From Rhizopus sp. PT2906 (taxonomy: Eukaryota > Mucoromycota > Mucoromycetes > Mucorales > Rhizopodaceae): 64,000 bases of DNA. The translations under genes and the position numbers were made by a program. A model generated the notes under the pieces. The model made no database searches and was not told the origin of the DNA. It was given only the letters and a program-made list of their open reading frames with translations. Where the stretch lies: NCBI GenBank assembly GCA_025529335.1, contig JAMYHX010000146.1, forward strand, positions 1 to 64,000, written 5' to 3'. Below, in pieces: positions 22,961-34,180 of this stretch (its first letter is position 1; the number at the start of each line of letters is the position of its first letter).

Positions 22961-25900
22961 ATGGATATGCCCGCATTGCAACAAATTCACTCGGTCCATC
23001 AAGACCGGGATGAAGAATTTAGACAAATACATCATTCATCCGATGAATCAACTATAGACGAAGTTCATCAAAAAGAAGAAACCAACAGTGAAAAAGAATA
23101 TACAACCACTCGTACTACAACCGGTGGCTTTGGTGAAGCTGGAGGAAATGCAGTGAATATTGAAAATGCCATTTCCAACTATGAAGACCTTCGTAGAGAA
23201 TTGACCACACAGTCTCGTATGTCTCGCATAAAGTCTACGCATGCTTCCGATGCTGCCGATGCCGTCGAAAAGGGAGACGTCAAAGACTTTGATTTAACCG
23301 AATTCTTGAGCGAGCAAAACGATCAAGCTGTGGCAGCTGGTATGCATCCTAAGCATATGGGCTTGATCTGGAAGAATCTTCTCGTTCAGGGTGTTGGTGC
23401 TGACGCCAAGGTCATTCCTACAAATTATACCTGGGTCCGAGACTTCGTGAAATTCTGGAAATGGGGCAAGCGTTCTGGTACTGACTTTACAATCTTGAAA
23501 GGAAATGATGGCTTCTGTAAGCATGGTGAAATGTTACTCGTCCTTGGTCGTCCTGGTGCTGGTTGTACTACTTTGCTTCGTGTCTTAGCCAACATGCGTG
23601 CCTCTTATACTAAAATTGAAGGCACTGTGACCTATGGTGGTATTGAAGCTCGTGAATTCTCAAAGTACTATCGTGGTGAAGTTTGTTACAATGAAGAAGA
23701 AGATTTGCATTACCCTACATTGACTACTAAGCAAACATTGAGCTTTGCCTTGAAGAACAAGACTCCTGGTAAACGTTTGGAAGGTGAAAGCAAGAAGGAA
23801 TTCATCAACAAGGTCCTCTATATGCTCGGAAACATGCTGGGTCTTACCAAGCAAATGAACACTATGGTTGGTAACGCCTTCGTTCGTGGTCTTTCTGGTG
23901 GTGAACGTAAGCGTCTTTCTATCGCTGAACAGATGACTACCCGTAGCTCTATCAACTGTTGGGATTGCTCTACTCGTGGTCTTGATGCCTCATCTGCTCT
24001 TGATTATGTCCGTTCTCTTCGTATCATGACTGATATTTTGAACAAGACAACTGTTGCTACTCTTTATCAAGCATCTGACAGTATCTTCCATCTCTTTGAT
24101 AAGGTCATGGTTCTTGATGAAGGTCGTTGTATCTACTTTGGCCCTACGTCTAATGCAAAGTCCTATTTTGAAAACATGGGCTTTTACTGTCCTGATCGTA
24201 AATCCACTCCTGATTTCTTGACTGGTCTCTGTAACCCTAACGAACGCCAATTCCGTGAAGGATTCAAGGACAAGGTGCCCATCAATGCTGTTCAATTCGA
24301 AAAAGCCTACAAGGAATCTAGTCTTTACGCTCAAATGATGAAGGAACGTGACGAATACGAAAAATATATTCAAGAAAATCGTCCCGACGAGCAGTTCCGT
24401 CAAGCCTTTATCGATGCTCATCAAAAACACGCTCCTATCAAGTCTCCCTTTGTGGCTACTTACTATCAACAAGTCAAATCTCTTACCATTCGTCAGTTCC
24501 AACTCATTTGGGGTGACAAGGGTGCTTTGGTCTCTCGTTATGGTGGTGTTGTCGTCAAAGGTCTTATCATGGCTTCTGTCTTCTACATGATGCCTACTGA
24601 CGCTACTGGTGCCTTCTCTCGTGGTGGTTCCTTCTTGTTCTCTCTATTGTTTAACGCCTTGATCGCTCAGTCTGAACTGGCTGCGTTCATGCAAGGTCGT
24701 CGTGTCTTGGAGAAGCACAAGCATTTCGCCTTGTACCATCCTTCTGCTTTTTATATTGCTCAAGTTATTGTTGATATTCCACTTGCTATCGTTCAAGTCA
24801 TTATTTTCGAAATCTGTGTTTACTTTATGATGGGTCTTGTACTTGACGCAGGAAAGGTAAAAACAACAACATATTTATAAATTCTTATTTTTTCGGTTGC
24901 TAACTCTACTATTTTGGCAGTTCTTTACTTTCTTTATCATTCTGGTAGTGACTAACTTGTGTATGAACGGTTTCTTCCGTTTCTGGGGTGCTGTTTCACC
25001 AAACTTCTTTACTGCTTCTCAGTTATCATCCATTCTTCTGATTGCCGCCTTGGTGTACTCTGGTTATCAAATCCCTTACAACAAGATGCATCCTTGGCTC
25101 ATGTGGATCTATTGGATCAATCCTCTGGCCTATGGTTACAAGGCTTTGATCTCTAATGAACTGACTGGCATGAACTTTTCTTGCGAAGGAGCTAACTCTG
25201 TTCCTTTTGGTCCCTCTTATACAGATGCTGCTTACAAGACCTGTAATCTGCCTGGTGCTGTTCCTGGCCAAACACATGTTCTTGGCGATTATTACCTTCA
25301 CTATGCCTACGGTTATGAGACCTGGCAACGATGGATCGACTTTGTTGCTGTCATTCTCTTCTTCGTCTTCTTTACCGTTTTGACTGCTCTTGCTATGGAA
25401 TATGTTGATCTCCAAAAGGAAGGTTCCGTCACCAAGGTGTACAAGGCTGGTAAGGCGCCCAAGGAAATTGATGAATCCAAGGCCCTAGAAGCTGTTCAAA
25501 CCGAACAAGAAGAAGAAATGGAAAGTGTCTCTACTGGTACTACTTTCTCTTGGCATCACATCGACTACACTGTTCCTGTTAAGGGTGGTCAACTCAAACT
25601 TTTGAATGACATTGGTGGTATTGTCAAACCTGGTCACCTTACTGCCCTCATGGGTTCTTCTGGTGCTGGTAAGACAACTCTTTTGGATGTCTTGGCTCAA
25701 CGAAAGACCATTGGTAAGGTTGAAGGCCGTATGTACTTGAATGGTGAACCTCTTGGTCCTGATTTCGAACGATCTACTGGTTACTGTGAGCAAATGGACG
25801 TCCACAATCCTAATGCTACTGTACGTGAAGCACTCAAGTTCTCTGCTTACCTTCGTCAACCTGCTGAGGTTCCCAAAGAAGAAAAGGATGCCTACGTTGA

Positions 25901-27428
25901 ACAAATCATTCGTCTTATGGAAATGGAAAAGATTGCTGATGCCCTCGTTGGTGATCTTGAAGCTGGTATTGGTATCTCTGTTGAAGAACGCAAGCGTCTG
26001 ACTATTGCTACTGAATTGGTCGGTAAGCCCAAGCTTCTTTTCCTTGATGAACCTACCTCTGGTCTTGACGCTCAAAGTTCCTACAACATTGTTCGTTTCA
26101 TTCGTAAGCTTGCTGATGCTGGTTGGCCCGTGCTCTGTACTATCCATCAGCCCTCTGCTACTCTCTTTGAACACTTTGATCATTTGGTGCTTTTAGTTCG
26201 TGGTGGTAAGACTGCTTATTTTGGTGAAATTGGTAAGGATGCCTCTACAATGATCTCTTACTTTGAAAGAAACGGTGGCCCCAAGTGTCCCCCTAACGCT
26301 AACCCTGCTGAATACATTCTTGAATGTGTTGGTGCTGGTACTGCTGGTAAAGCCAAGGCTGACTGGGCTGAAATTTGGAAGGCCTCTCCTGAAGCCAAAG
26401 CATTGGAAGAAGAACTTGAACAAATCCACCAAACGGTCGACCATAGCCGCAAGAACACCAACAGCCCTTACTCCCTCTCTTTCTTCCAACAGTTCTGGCT
26501 CGTCTACAAGCGTATGAATGTCTCCTGGTGGCGTTGTCCTACTTACAACATGGGCCGTCTCTTCAACGTCTGTTTCATTGGTCTTATCTCTGGTTTCTCC
26601 TTCTGGAAATTGGGCAACACTCCCTCTGATCTCCAAAACCGAATGTTCTCTGTCTTTACTACTCTATTGATGAGTAACGCCTTGATCATTTTGGCTCAAC
26701 CTCGTTTCATGCAAGAACGTGCCTGGTTCCGTCGTGAGTATGCCTCTCGTTACTATGGCTGGGCTCCATTCGCACTCTCTTGTATTCTTGTCGAAATTCC
26801 TTACTTGATTTTCTTCTCGACCATCTTCTTGTTCTGTTTCTACTGGACAGCTGGTCTTCAAAACGTCTCTGATCGTGTCGGTTTCTTCTACATTCACTTT
26901 GTGGTCTTCTTGTTCTACTCTGTCTCCCTTGGTTTCACTATTGCCGCCTTCTCCAGTACACCACCTATGGCTGCTGTCATCAATCCATTCTTTACGTCCA
27001 TCTTGATCTTGTTCGCTGGTATCATGCAACCTCCTTCTGCTATGCCCAAATTCTGGAGCTCATGGATGTACTGGGTGGATCCTTATCATTATTTGATAGA
27101 AGGTCTTGTCGTCAACGCCATGGATAGTGTTCCAGTACACTGCGGTGAATCCGATTTTACCAAAATACCCGCTCCTCCTGGTATGACCTGTGGTCAATAC
27201 ATGGCTGATTTCTTCAATGCTGGCGGTAGTGGTTACCTTGGTAACGAAAATGCTACTGGCATGTGTGACTACTGTCCTTATAAATATGGTAATGAATTCT
27301 ATGAAGAAAGAATCGGATGGAGCTTCAGTAACAGATGGCGCGACTTTGGTATCCTTTGTGCTTACTCTGTCTTCAACGTCTTTGCCTTCATGTTCTTTGT
27401 ATTCTTATTTAGAAAAGCCAAGCGATAA
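22961..27428 (+). CDS. Full-length PDR/CDR-type ABC transporter (ABCG)
   Basis: Plasma-membrane drug or lipid exporter of the pleiotropic drug resistance family. Two exons, 22961-24856 and 24921-27428, give 1467 aa in (NBD-TMD)x2 order. NBD1 shows the family's degenerate Walker A GRPGAGCTT (Cys for Lys, about residue 200), signature GLSGGERKR and the altered Walker B end NCWDCSTRGLDA. NBD2 has a normal Walker A GSSGAGKTT (about residue 880), a degenerate signature ISVEERKRL and Walker B LLFLDEPTSGLDA. This asymmetry is normal for fungal PDR pumps. TMD1 and TMD2 contain several hydrophobic segments; Cys-rich loops before NBD2 and near the C-terminus (CGQY, MCDYC) are likely extracellular. The intron lies in TMD1. 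Codon use looks strongly biased, as in a well-expressed gene, which also creates long antisense open frames. Substrate unknown. Confidence 0.95.
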
Positions 27429-27527
27429 AGGCTTATAGCATTATACATACTTATATATAGACACCTTACATTCTGTACTTTTTTTTTTCATATAATGCAA
27501 TAATAAAATTCGTATTTATTTAAAAAA

Positions 27528-29088
27528 TTAAAAATCTGTCTTCTTTCCAGTGTAAGCCTTTTTTACAGGCAATCTTGGTGGTTGTTGATGTGTAGGTGAT
27601 TGAGCTGGTGATGGCTGTGGTGATGGCTGTGGTGGTGATTGACTACTACTACTTAGAGCATCCAGGTGCTGTTGAATTTGTTGATCTAGCTGCTGTCTTT
27701 GTTGATCTTGATCTGCTTGCTGTTCTTGCTCCTGTGTTTGTTCTGCTTGTTCTTGAGTTTTCTCAGTAGTTGGTGTACTAAGTGAGTTCTTTCTGGATTT
27801 CTTTCCTTCTGCTTTCTTCTCTTCTGCCATTCTCTTTTTTTCCATTTTTACCTCTTCTTTTTGTGCCTTCAAACCTGTCATAGAAATGAGTACATCATCT
27901 AGCGCTATGTCCTCCAAAAAGAAAAGCACTTACGTTGTTCTGCTCTACTAACTTCATGAGCAGCAGTCTGTTCGAATTCAGTAGCAGCCTTAAAGTCGAG
28001 CATTTGCACTCTTTGTTGTCTTTGAAATCCTCTTGGTAAAGTAGCTAATCATTTTTTTTTTTTAGAAGCGTTGTATCATCATCATGCGTCCTACACGTAC
28101 CTGATGTCCTACTTCCGCTTGGAGAACGTTGAATAGGCTTTCCCGTGGGTGGCCTTTGTCTAGGCTTTGTTATAAATAAACTTGAACCACCAGAAGGAGG
28201 ACCTCTGGGCGGTGGTCTGATCGGCCTTGGGAAATTACCAGAAGTAGGAGTTGTTGGAGGAGAGGCAAAGGTGTTGATTGGATTAGGAATGTTTGCGGTA
28301 GGTGAAGTAACTGCCATACGTTTTCCTATATTTGAAATATCAAGGCCAGGCCGCTTCTGAGCAGCTACTACAGATGATTCGACTTGTTCAGTGCGCTCTT
28401 CCATAGATACCAGTGCAATGAGTTGATCGCCAGGATTAATAGGGTGAATGAGATCTTCTGTATTTGAGGTCAATTCAAAGTGTTTTGCTACTGTAGGTTG
28501 CCATGATGTAAAAATAGGTGAAGCTACGGCTGGCACAGGTCGTACTTTAGGATCCAATAACATATATTCAGGAGAATGAAAATGAAGGCCATTTTCCGTA
28601 ACTATAATGTGTGATTAGATCAAAAAAAAAAAACTATCAAAATAAATATAGACTTTACTAAATGATTTAACTCTGTTCAGCACTGAATCAGGTTCATTCC
28701 AATATTCAATATTCACGTTGAGTTGTTGTGTGTCAGGATATGTTTTAAGGACGTCTGCTATTATATTTACAAATTTATCGTCGTCTTTGCTGGCAATATT
28801 ACAAATCTATATAAAAGAAGATCGATCAGTAAGTCGTGAGTTCATTCTTTTTATTCTAACCTCTTCAAAGTTTTCACGAATAGCAATCAAATCTCTACTC
28901 TTTAAATGTAGCAAAGACAATAAAATATCTAATTTTGTTTGTTTGTCAAAATCCTTAAAAGACCCTGCAATTAAATGAACAAGGTCTTCAGACAGTTTTC
29001 CTGCAACATGAGTGCTATCCCAGCCTGTCTTTGGCTCTTTTGAAATAATTGACTTTATGTAGTTCACTGCGTTTTCCTCAAGAGCCAT
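27528..29088 (-). CDS. NELF-A (negative elongation factor A)-like protein
   Basis: Likely homologue of NELF-A, a subunit of the complex that holds RNA polymerase II in promoter-proximal pausing in animals. Five exons: 29088-28861, 28806-28659, 28601-28101, 28044-27934 and 27874-27528, 444 aa. The N-terminal ~120 residues follow the NELF-A helical domain: KLDILLSLLHLKSRDLI, then IIADVLKTYPDTQQLNVNIE, in the order and spacing of the animal protein as I know it. A Pro-rich middle (PRPIRPPPRGPPSGG) follows, then a short conserved-looking patch LPRGFQRQQRVQMLDF, which resembles a patch after the linker of animal NELF-A. The C-terminus is Lys/Gln/Pro-rich and low in complexity. Convergent with the PDR gene, 100 bp apart. 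The N-terminal match is good by eye but was not tested by search. Confidence 0.68.
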
Positions 29089-30021
29089 ATAGTTTTCTTT
29101 AAAAAAGAAAAGAAATAACAAAAAAAATAATTAAAATGCATTTTGATTCGTCTGACCATCGAAAATAACACGCAAAAGAAATCTAAAAATCTAACCGACA
29201 GTATCAAAAGGCAGTATATAGTATGAATCTAAGGTTTTCCCCCTCTTTTCTTCCCACTTTGAAAACATAAGTTTAAAGTTAAAAACCCAAACTATTCAAA
29301 AAGCCTTTAAGTACGCGCAATGTTGTTATTTTGTTTAAAAACCGTTATAGTAATAAAACATAAAGCTGTCACTTTTCTAACAAAAAAGAAGTTAGTTTCA
29401 GACATATTATAGACTGAAATAGGAATATTTAAACTGAAGCTCATAAAAGACAACATTATTCGCAATCTGACGGGTTGAATAAAAGCGTATTTATGAGTAA
29501 AGAAGAGGCAACACACATCCTTCAAGCTATATTTATAATAGAGATCATCTTTTGTCATTGTATTCACTGAGTTGTTTGATTCCACGCTAAAGCTAAATGT
29601 TACGACAGCATAAGTTTATTGGACCTGAAAAAAGGACGTGATTTTATTGATTAAATGAATTTTGATATATGAACAACAACAATCACTTTCACTTTTTGTT
29701 TCAAATGAAAAGACATTCTACATCATCCAGCTTAGAAAGATCTTCAAAAGGCGCAAAGCTAAATGAATGTAAAGTATCCAATCTTGTTCATTATCAGTCA
29801 ATTTCGTATCACAAATTATATCTTTCTTATTTTTCGGGTAAGATGTTATTATCATATTTCACTTGTCTCTAAACTAATGTCTTTTATCTGTGGTTCACAT
29901 TCAATTTGTCTGAAAAACTTCCTTTTGTTTGTCTGAATATCCATTTTTTATTCATCTTAAAAAGGTAAAATGCATTTCTGACAAGCACGTCAACGCGTCA
30001 CAAAGATATCAAAAAGACAAT
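29089..30021. other. Intergenic, no gene supported
   Basis: About 930 bp, very AT-rich. Two open frames (29307-29585 minus, 29669-29872 plus) have low-complexity or unremarkable composition and no clear promoter context. They are not called. Confidence 0.45.
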
Positions 30022-31437
30022 CTATTGTTTATATCCTTTAATGAAGCATAGTTGTACATCCGATACATCATCAATAACGCGATTATAGCTTTGTTGTATT
30101 GCTTCTTGTCCTGTGTATAGATAATGACGATATTCGTCAGGGATCTTGTACGTGATATACCTACATTCGTAAAGATAGGTATCCCGTAGATTACTTAGAC
30201 TATCATCTGAAGGTGAGATTGGTGGCTGTGTAAAGGAAATACTGTAGATCATGACATCTACTATAAATGGATGATTCTGTAAAAGATTAGATATGAATTC
30301 ATAGGATATTAATAGCCTTGATGAAGAGATATACAGTGACTTTAGCTTGGGTAAACAGGTTGCAAAATAATTCCAAACACTTGAAGGTGCATGACAAGGG
30401 AACCTTTCAAATTCTCTTGACAGTGGATAGTGTTTTCTAAACGATAAAGAGAGCACGGTCATCCTTTCCAGGCTTGTGATCGCAGTCAGTGAGCGAGCGA
30501 TTTGTTCAGGGTAATAGTCATGCAAGACAATAGCCAGCTTTTCTAGTAAGGGAGAAGCTTGTGTAATCTGCTCTAGTGTACTACAGCTGATAGAGTCTGT
30601 CAACGCCAGCTGTCTAAGATTACAGCTAGCCTTGATATATATGCTTTGAGGAATTCCAGTTGCCTGTGAATTTTGAAAATGAAGTGGATGAAGGAATCCA
30701 AGACGGGCTTCTGATGCGACGGCTGTTAGTAAATGAGATGTCAATTGAGTTGTATTTATGCTGGGTTCAATCAGTACTTGTCTAAAGAGAAGTCGCTTTA
30801 AGGTAGGTCGAAACAGGTCCATCATAGTTTCTAATGTACGCTCTTTTACCGTACAGTCTATGAGTGTTAATGAAGTCAGTTTGGGTTTATATCGGCAAAA
30901 GGCATCAAAATCGTCATAGGTATCTTGACAATGACTTATAAACACCTCTGTCAAATGTGGACAGTACTCAAGAAAGTATCGTAGTCCATAGTGTTCTGTT
31001 CTGGGCAGTGGATGAAAATCAATACGTAACGCTTTCAAGTTACACACGAGCTGTGCCATCAGTCTGGAGTTGATCAGATCGAAATGTGGACTAGTTGTTA
31101 AGTTTCGGTATAAGGAACAGACATGATCACCTAGAACAAGTGGGATAGATGGTAGTGCACTGGGGGTAGCTAATATGTCTGTAGCTATCTGGATAGTAGA
31201 CTTTTTCTTTACATCATGCTGCCGAGGAAGTATAAATTCTTTGTGTTTCCAAAGAAAGGGAGAACATAACTTGTATAACCGTTGACAGCATAGAGCGATT
31301 GATTTTAGATGAGTGTAGCTGTGTTCGGGATAACGCCATCCCAAGAAATCAGTATCATCATAGGGTTTTATAGATGATAAATGGATAATATACTCTAATA
31401 CTTCATTTGGTAAATTCAAAAAGCGTGATTGCTGCAT
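30022..31437 (-). CDS. F-box/LRR-type protein
   Basis: Probable substrate adaptor of an SCF ubiquitin ligase. Single exon of 471 aa. An F-box-like N-terminus is visible (FLNLPNEVLEYIIHL ... LKSIALCCQRLYKLCSPFLW). About 15 irregular leucine-rich segments follow (LKALRIDF, LTEVFISHC, LTSLTLIDC, LRQLALTDS, LEKLAIVL, LKSLYISS). No signal peptide or membrane segment. The start is the ATG 16 nt after an A-rich leader. The target cannot be read from the sequence. Confidence 0.75.
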   Translation of the reverse strand: MQQSRFLNLPNEVLEYIIHLSSIKPYDDTDFLGWRYPEHSYTHLKSIALCCQRLYKLCSPFLWKHKEFILPRQHDVKKKSTIQIATDILATPSALPSIPLVLGDHVCSLYRNLTTSPHFDLINSRLMAQLVCNLKALRIDFHPLPRTEHYGLRYFLEYCPHLTEVFISHCQDTYDDFDAFCRYKPKLTSLTLIDCTVKERTLETMMDLFRPTLKRLLFRQVLIEPSINTTQLTSHLLTAVASEARLGFLHPLHFQNSQATGIPQSIYIKASCNLRQLALTDSISCSTLEQITQASPLLEKLAIVLHDYYPEQIARSLTAITSLERMTVLSLSFRKHYPLSREFERFPCHAPSSVWNYFATCLPKLKSLYISSSRLLISYEFISNLLQNHPFIVDVMIYSISFTQPPISPSDDSLSNLRDTYLYECRYITYKIPDEYRHYLYTGQEAIQQSYNRVIDDVSDVQLCFIKGYKQ

Positions 31438-31562
31438 AATGGAAAAAGAAAAAAAGAAAAAAAAGCCAATCTAAAAGTTTATATCTGGTCTGAACCATCA
31501 CGCGCTCAGTATCAATGACGCATTAAACTGTATAAATAGTAAGATGTTACTCTTATTATATA

Positions 31563-32481
31563 TTAAACAAATGGCATTAAGGTAGGTGTTTTGGATTTAT
31601 AATCTCTCCATTCTTGACCAAAGAAACGTTCTAGTGTATATTCTTCATATGTGATACGCTCAGAAAAGAACCTTTGAAGTACAAAGATAAAGCCTATAAA
31701 GCAAATAGGGTTGCCTAACAACAGCTGTGCACCCAATGCCCACCAAAAGAATCCAAAATAAGAAGGATGTCTCATTATTCTAATAGAAAGAGAGTTTAGA
31801 TAACAATCAACTCATGATCTGTTGGCTTATTTTACTTGTAAATACCATGAGTGACTAATACATGGTCATTCTCTTTGTGATCCACGATATGATGAGAGAA
31901 ATTGTGCTTTGCAGAAAACATAGCTACAGTACGACATCCTTGACCGATAACAAGCAAGAATAAACCTAAAGAGTTGAGTCGTCAGTATAAATATATATTT
32001 CTTTATATATTTACTATTATTGTTTTACCTAAATAACTTAAATAACCAAACTGTTTCCAATTGGGGAAGAAATAATATTCTATAATAAACTCTAAAAGAG
32101 CAGCTGTGTGAGCTGCATGATACTGTCGACCATGATTAATCAAATAAGCTATATGAAATCTATGAGTATTTCTTTATCTTTCTTTTTACTTGCTTATTTA
32201 CAATCAAGTGACAGCTTTTCTGCATTAAATAAGGCAGTAGCAATATATTCCAAGAAATGAAAGGTAGGTAAGGCTACTAAAAAGATGCCTAGTTGAGGTA
32301 TTTGGCCATAGAAGGAGTATAAGAGACCACCGCCACATACTAATCCTAATAAAAATCCATAGGCAGATATGTTCTGAGCTGTGTGTCTTCCATCAAAAAT
32401 TTCTATTCTATCAGATCGCCTTGGTCTACGGTCATGAAGTACTCGCTCTATACGCAAACGACCTGATTCATCTTGATTCAT
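31563..32481 (-). CDS. STE14: Protein-S-isoprenylcysteine O-methyltransferase
   Basis: ER-membrane enzyme that methylates the C-terminal prenylcysteine of CaaX proteins such as Ras and mating pheromones, using S-adenosylmethionine. Four exons: 32481-32202, 32148-32029, 31965-31836 and 31779-31563, 248 aa (yeast Ste14 has 239). The N-terminal 50 residues are polar. Several membrane segments follow, then LSLDSYLINHGRQYHAAH and the diagnostic C-terminal motif RHPSYFGFFWWALGAQLLLG, with the Glu/Tyr-rich end (EEYTLERFFGQEWRDY) of the cofactor pocket. It shares a 158-bp divergent promoter with IST1. Confidence 0.92.
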
Positions 32482-32639
32482 TATAAAGAAAGAGAGAGAA
32501 AAGGAAAAAAGGCAGAAGGGGAGAATACAAAAAGAAGGAACAAAAAAAAAAGAGACAGGCAGACTATAAGTCCGCAGGTGTAACAGCATAGGAAAGGTCT
32601 CTTTATTCTCTCTCTATCTTTATTTTACTCTCTGAAACC

Positions 32640-33630
32640 ATGTTTAACCCTGCAAGATTAAAGGTACAGCTCAAATTGGCCATCAACCGACTAAAGATGC
32701 TCCAAGCCAAAAAGACTTCTCTAAACCAGCAATTAAGGAGAGAAATTGGCACCTTGATAGAAAAAGGGAAAATAGAAAGTGCACGAGTCCGAATTGAGCA
32801 TGTCATTAGAGACGATTTTGTTATTGAAGCAATGGAGAACTTGGAACTCTATTGTGATTTACTATTGGCTCGTTTTGGCTTATTGGAAACATACAAGTAA
32901 GCCTTTTCTTTAAAGTAAAAAAAAAAAAAGGAAAACGATACCAAGTTACATAGGACGTGTGAAGCAAGTATTGAAGAAGCAGTTCATACCGTTATCTGGG
33001 CTGCTCCTCGACTAAGCGAAGTAAAAGAATTAAGTTTGGTATGAATAATCGATATATACATCTTATATTTATTCTCATCTTTGAATATCACTTGAAAGGT
33101 AAGGGACCAGCTAGCTTCCAAGTTTGGTAAAGAGTTTATGATTGACGCCATGGAAAATAAAAATGACAAAGTGAATGAAAAGGTAAGAAAAGGAAAAAAA
33201 AAAAAGAGAGAGAGAGAGAACAAGATGATAAGCTAAGTGGTTTAGATTATTATAAAACTTCAAGCCAGTGCACCTGATCCATACTTGGTAGAACGTTATC
33301 TTGAGGAAATTGCTAAAATATATGATATCAAGTGGAGATCTGACCTAATTGACCACTACGAAGAAGAAGTTGATATGGATAATACTCTGGACGATGATAA
33401 CAGTGACCATGGTGATGGAGGAGGTGGACAAGGAGAGGTAAAGAAATATAAAGTTGATTTAGATGATTACCAACCGTACAAAGTTACTTGCACCTTTACA
33501 GGAAGATCAAATTGATTTACCAGAGATACCCACTAATTCACCTATAAAAAAGACAGTAAAGCCAGCAGAAAATGATCCTAATGATTTCGATTCCTTGGCT
33601 AAAAGGTTGGATGCATTAAAGCGAAAATAA
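32640..33630 (+). CDS. IST1: IST1, ESCRT-III-like regulator
   Basis: Endosomal ESCRT-III-related protein that binds Did2/CHMP1 and the AAA ATPase Vps4 in multivesicular-body formation. Five exons: 32640-32896, 32954-33038, 33099-33182, 33246-33437 and 33502-33630, 248 aa. The N-terminal Ist1 domain is clear: LKLAINRLKMLQAKKTSL, KGKIESARVRIEHVIRDD, then LELYCDLLLARFGL. An acidic Asp/Gly-rich linker follows. The final residues FDSLAKRLDALKRK match a MIM1 motif for binding the MIT domain of Vps4. The last intron (64 nt) must be removed to reach this motif. Head to head with STE14. Confidence 0.92.
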
Positions 33631-34180
33631 GACTCATAAGGAGGGTAAACATCTGAATACCATTCTCCCAGTTGACCATTCAAATAAAAGAACGTAGTAC
33701 AAACAGTTTATTTGGCTCTTCCCATTCAGCCTCAAAATGAAGTGGCTGGCCCTGTTTCAGTTCTCTCTCTCTCTCTCTTTTTTTTTTTAATAGCATAAAC
33801 AAAGATGACTATAAGCTTATTATTCAGTGTTGATCCCCATGACTTTTTGATCCAATGTCATTGTTTACAGATGAAGTAACACTGTAATAATACTAAAACA
33901 CTATATTTTATATCATGACGATCAAAAAGAAGGGAATTTATGGATCAGACATAAATAGTAGCTACATAATAGTGATACTATGGCTTGTAATAGTCAGAGT
34001 TCAAGACGATGCTATCAATGAGAAATAATGTGTTGCTTAGAGTATGTTAGTTCAAAAAACTGGATGCATTAAAAAGGAAACATAGGACTGCTTTTTCACT
34101 ACCAATCTTTTAAAAGCGCTGGATGGGCTCCTCTCATTTCCCTTTTCTTCCTTTTCTTTTCTTTTTTATTGTGTTATTCC
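33631..34180. other. Intergenic, with a copy of the IST1 end
   Basis: About 550 bp between IST1 and the SAPS gene. At 34058-34083 a stretch reads KLDALKRK on the plus strand and resembles, at DNA level too (GGATGCATTAAA shared), the last codons of IST1. It has no gene around it. CT-repeat and T-runs occur at 33762-33788. Confidence 0.4.

Noticed and set aside
25485..26183. 232-codon antisense frame in the PDR gene (also 23990-24502)
   Set aside because: Antisense open frames are expected in a gene with strong codon bias; the plus strand clearly encodes the transporter.
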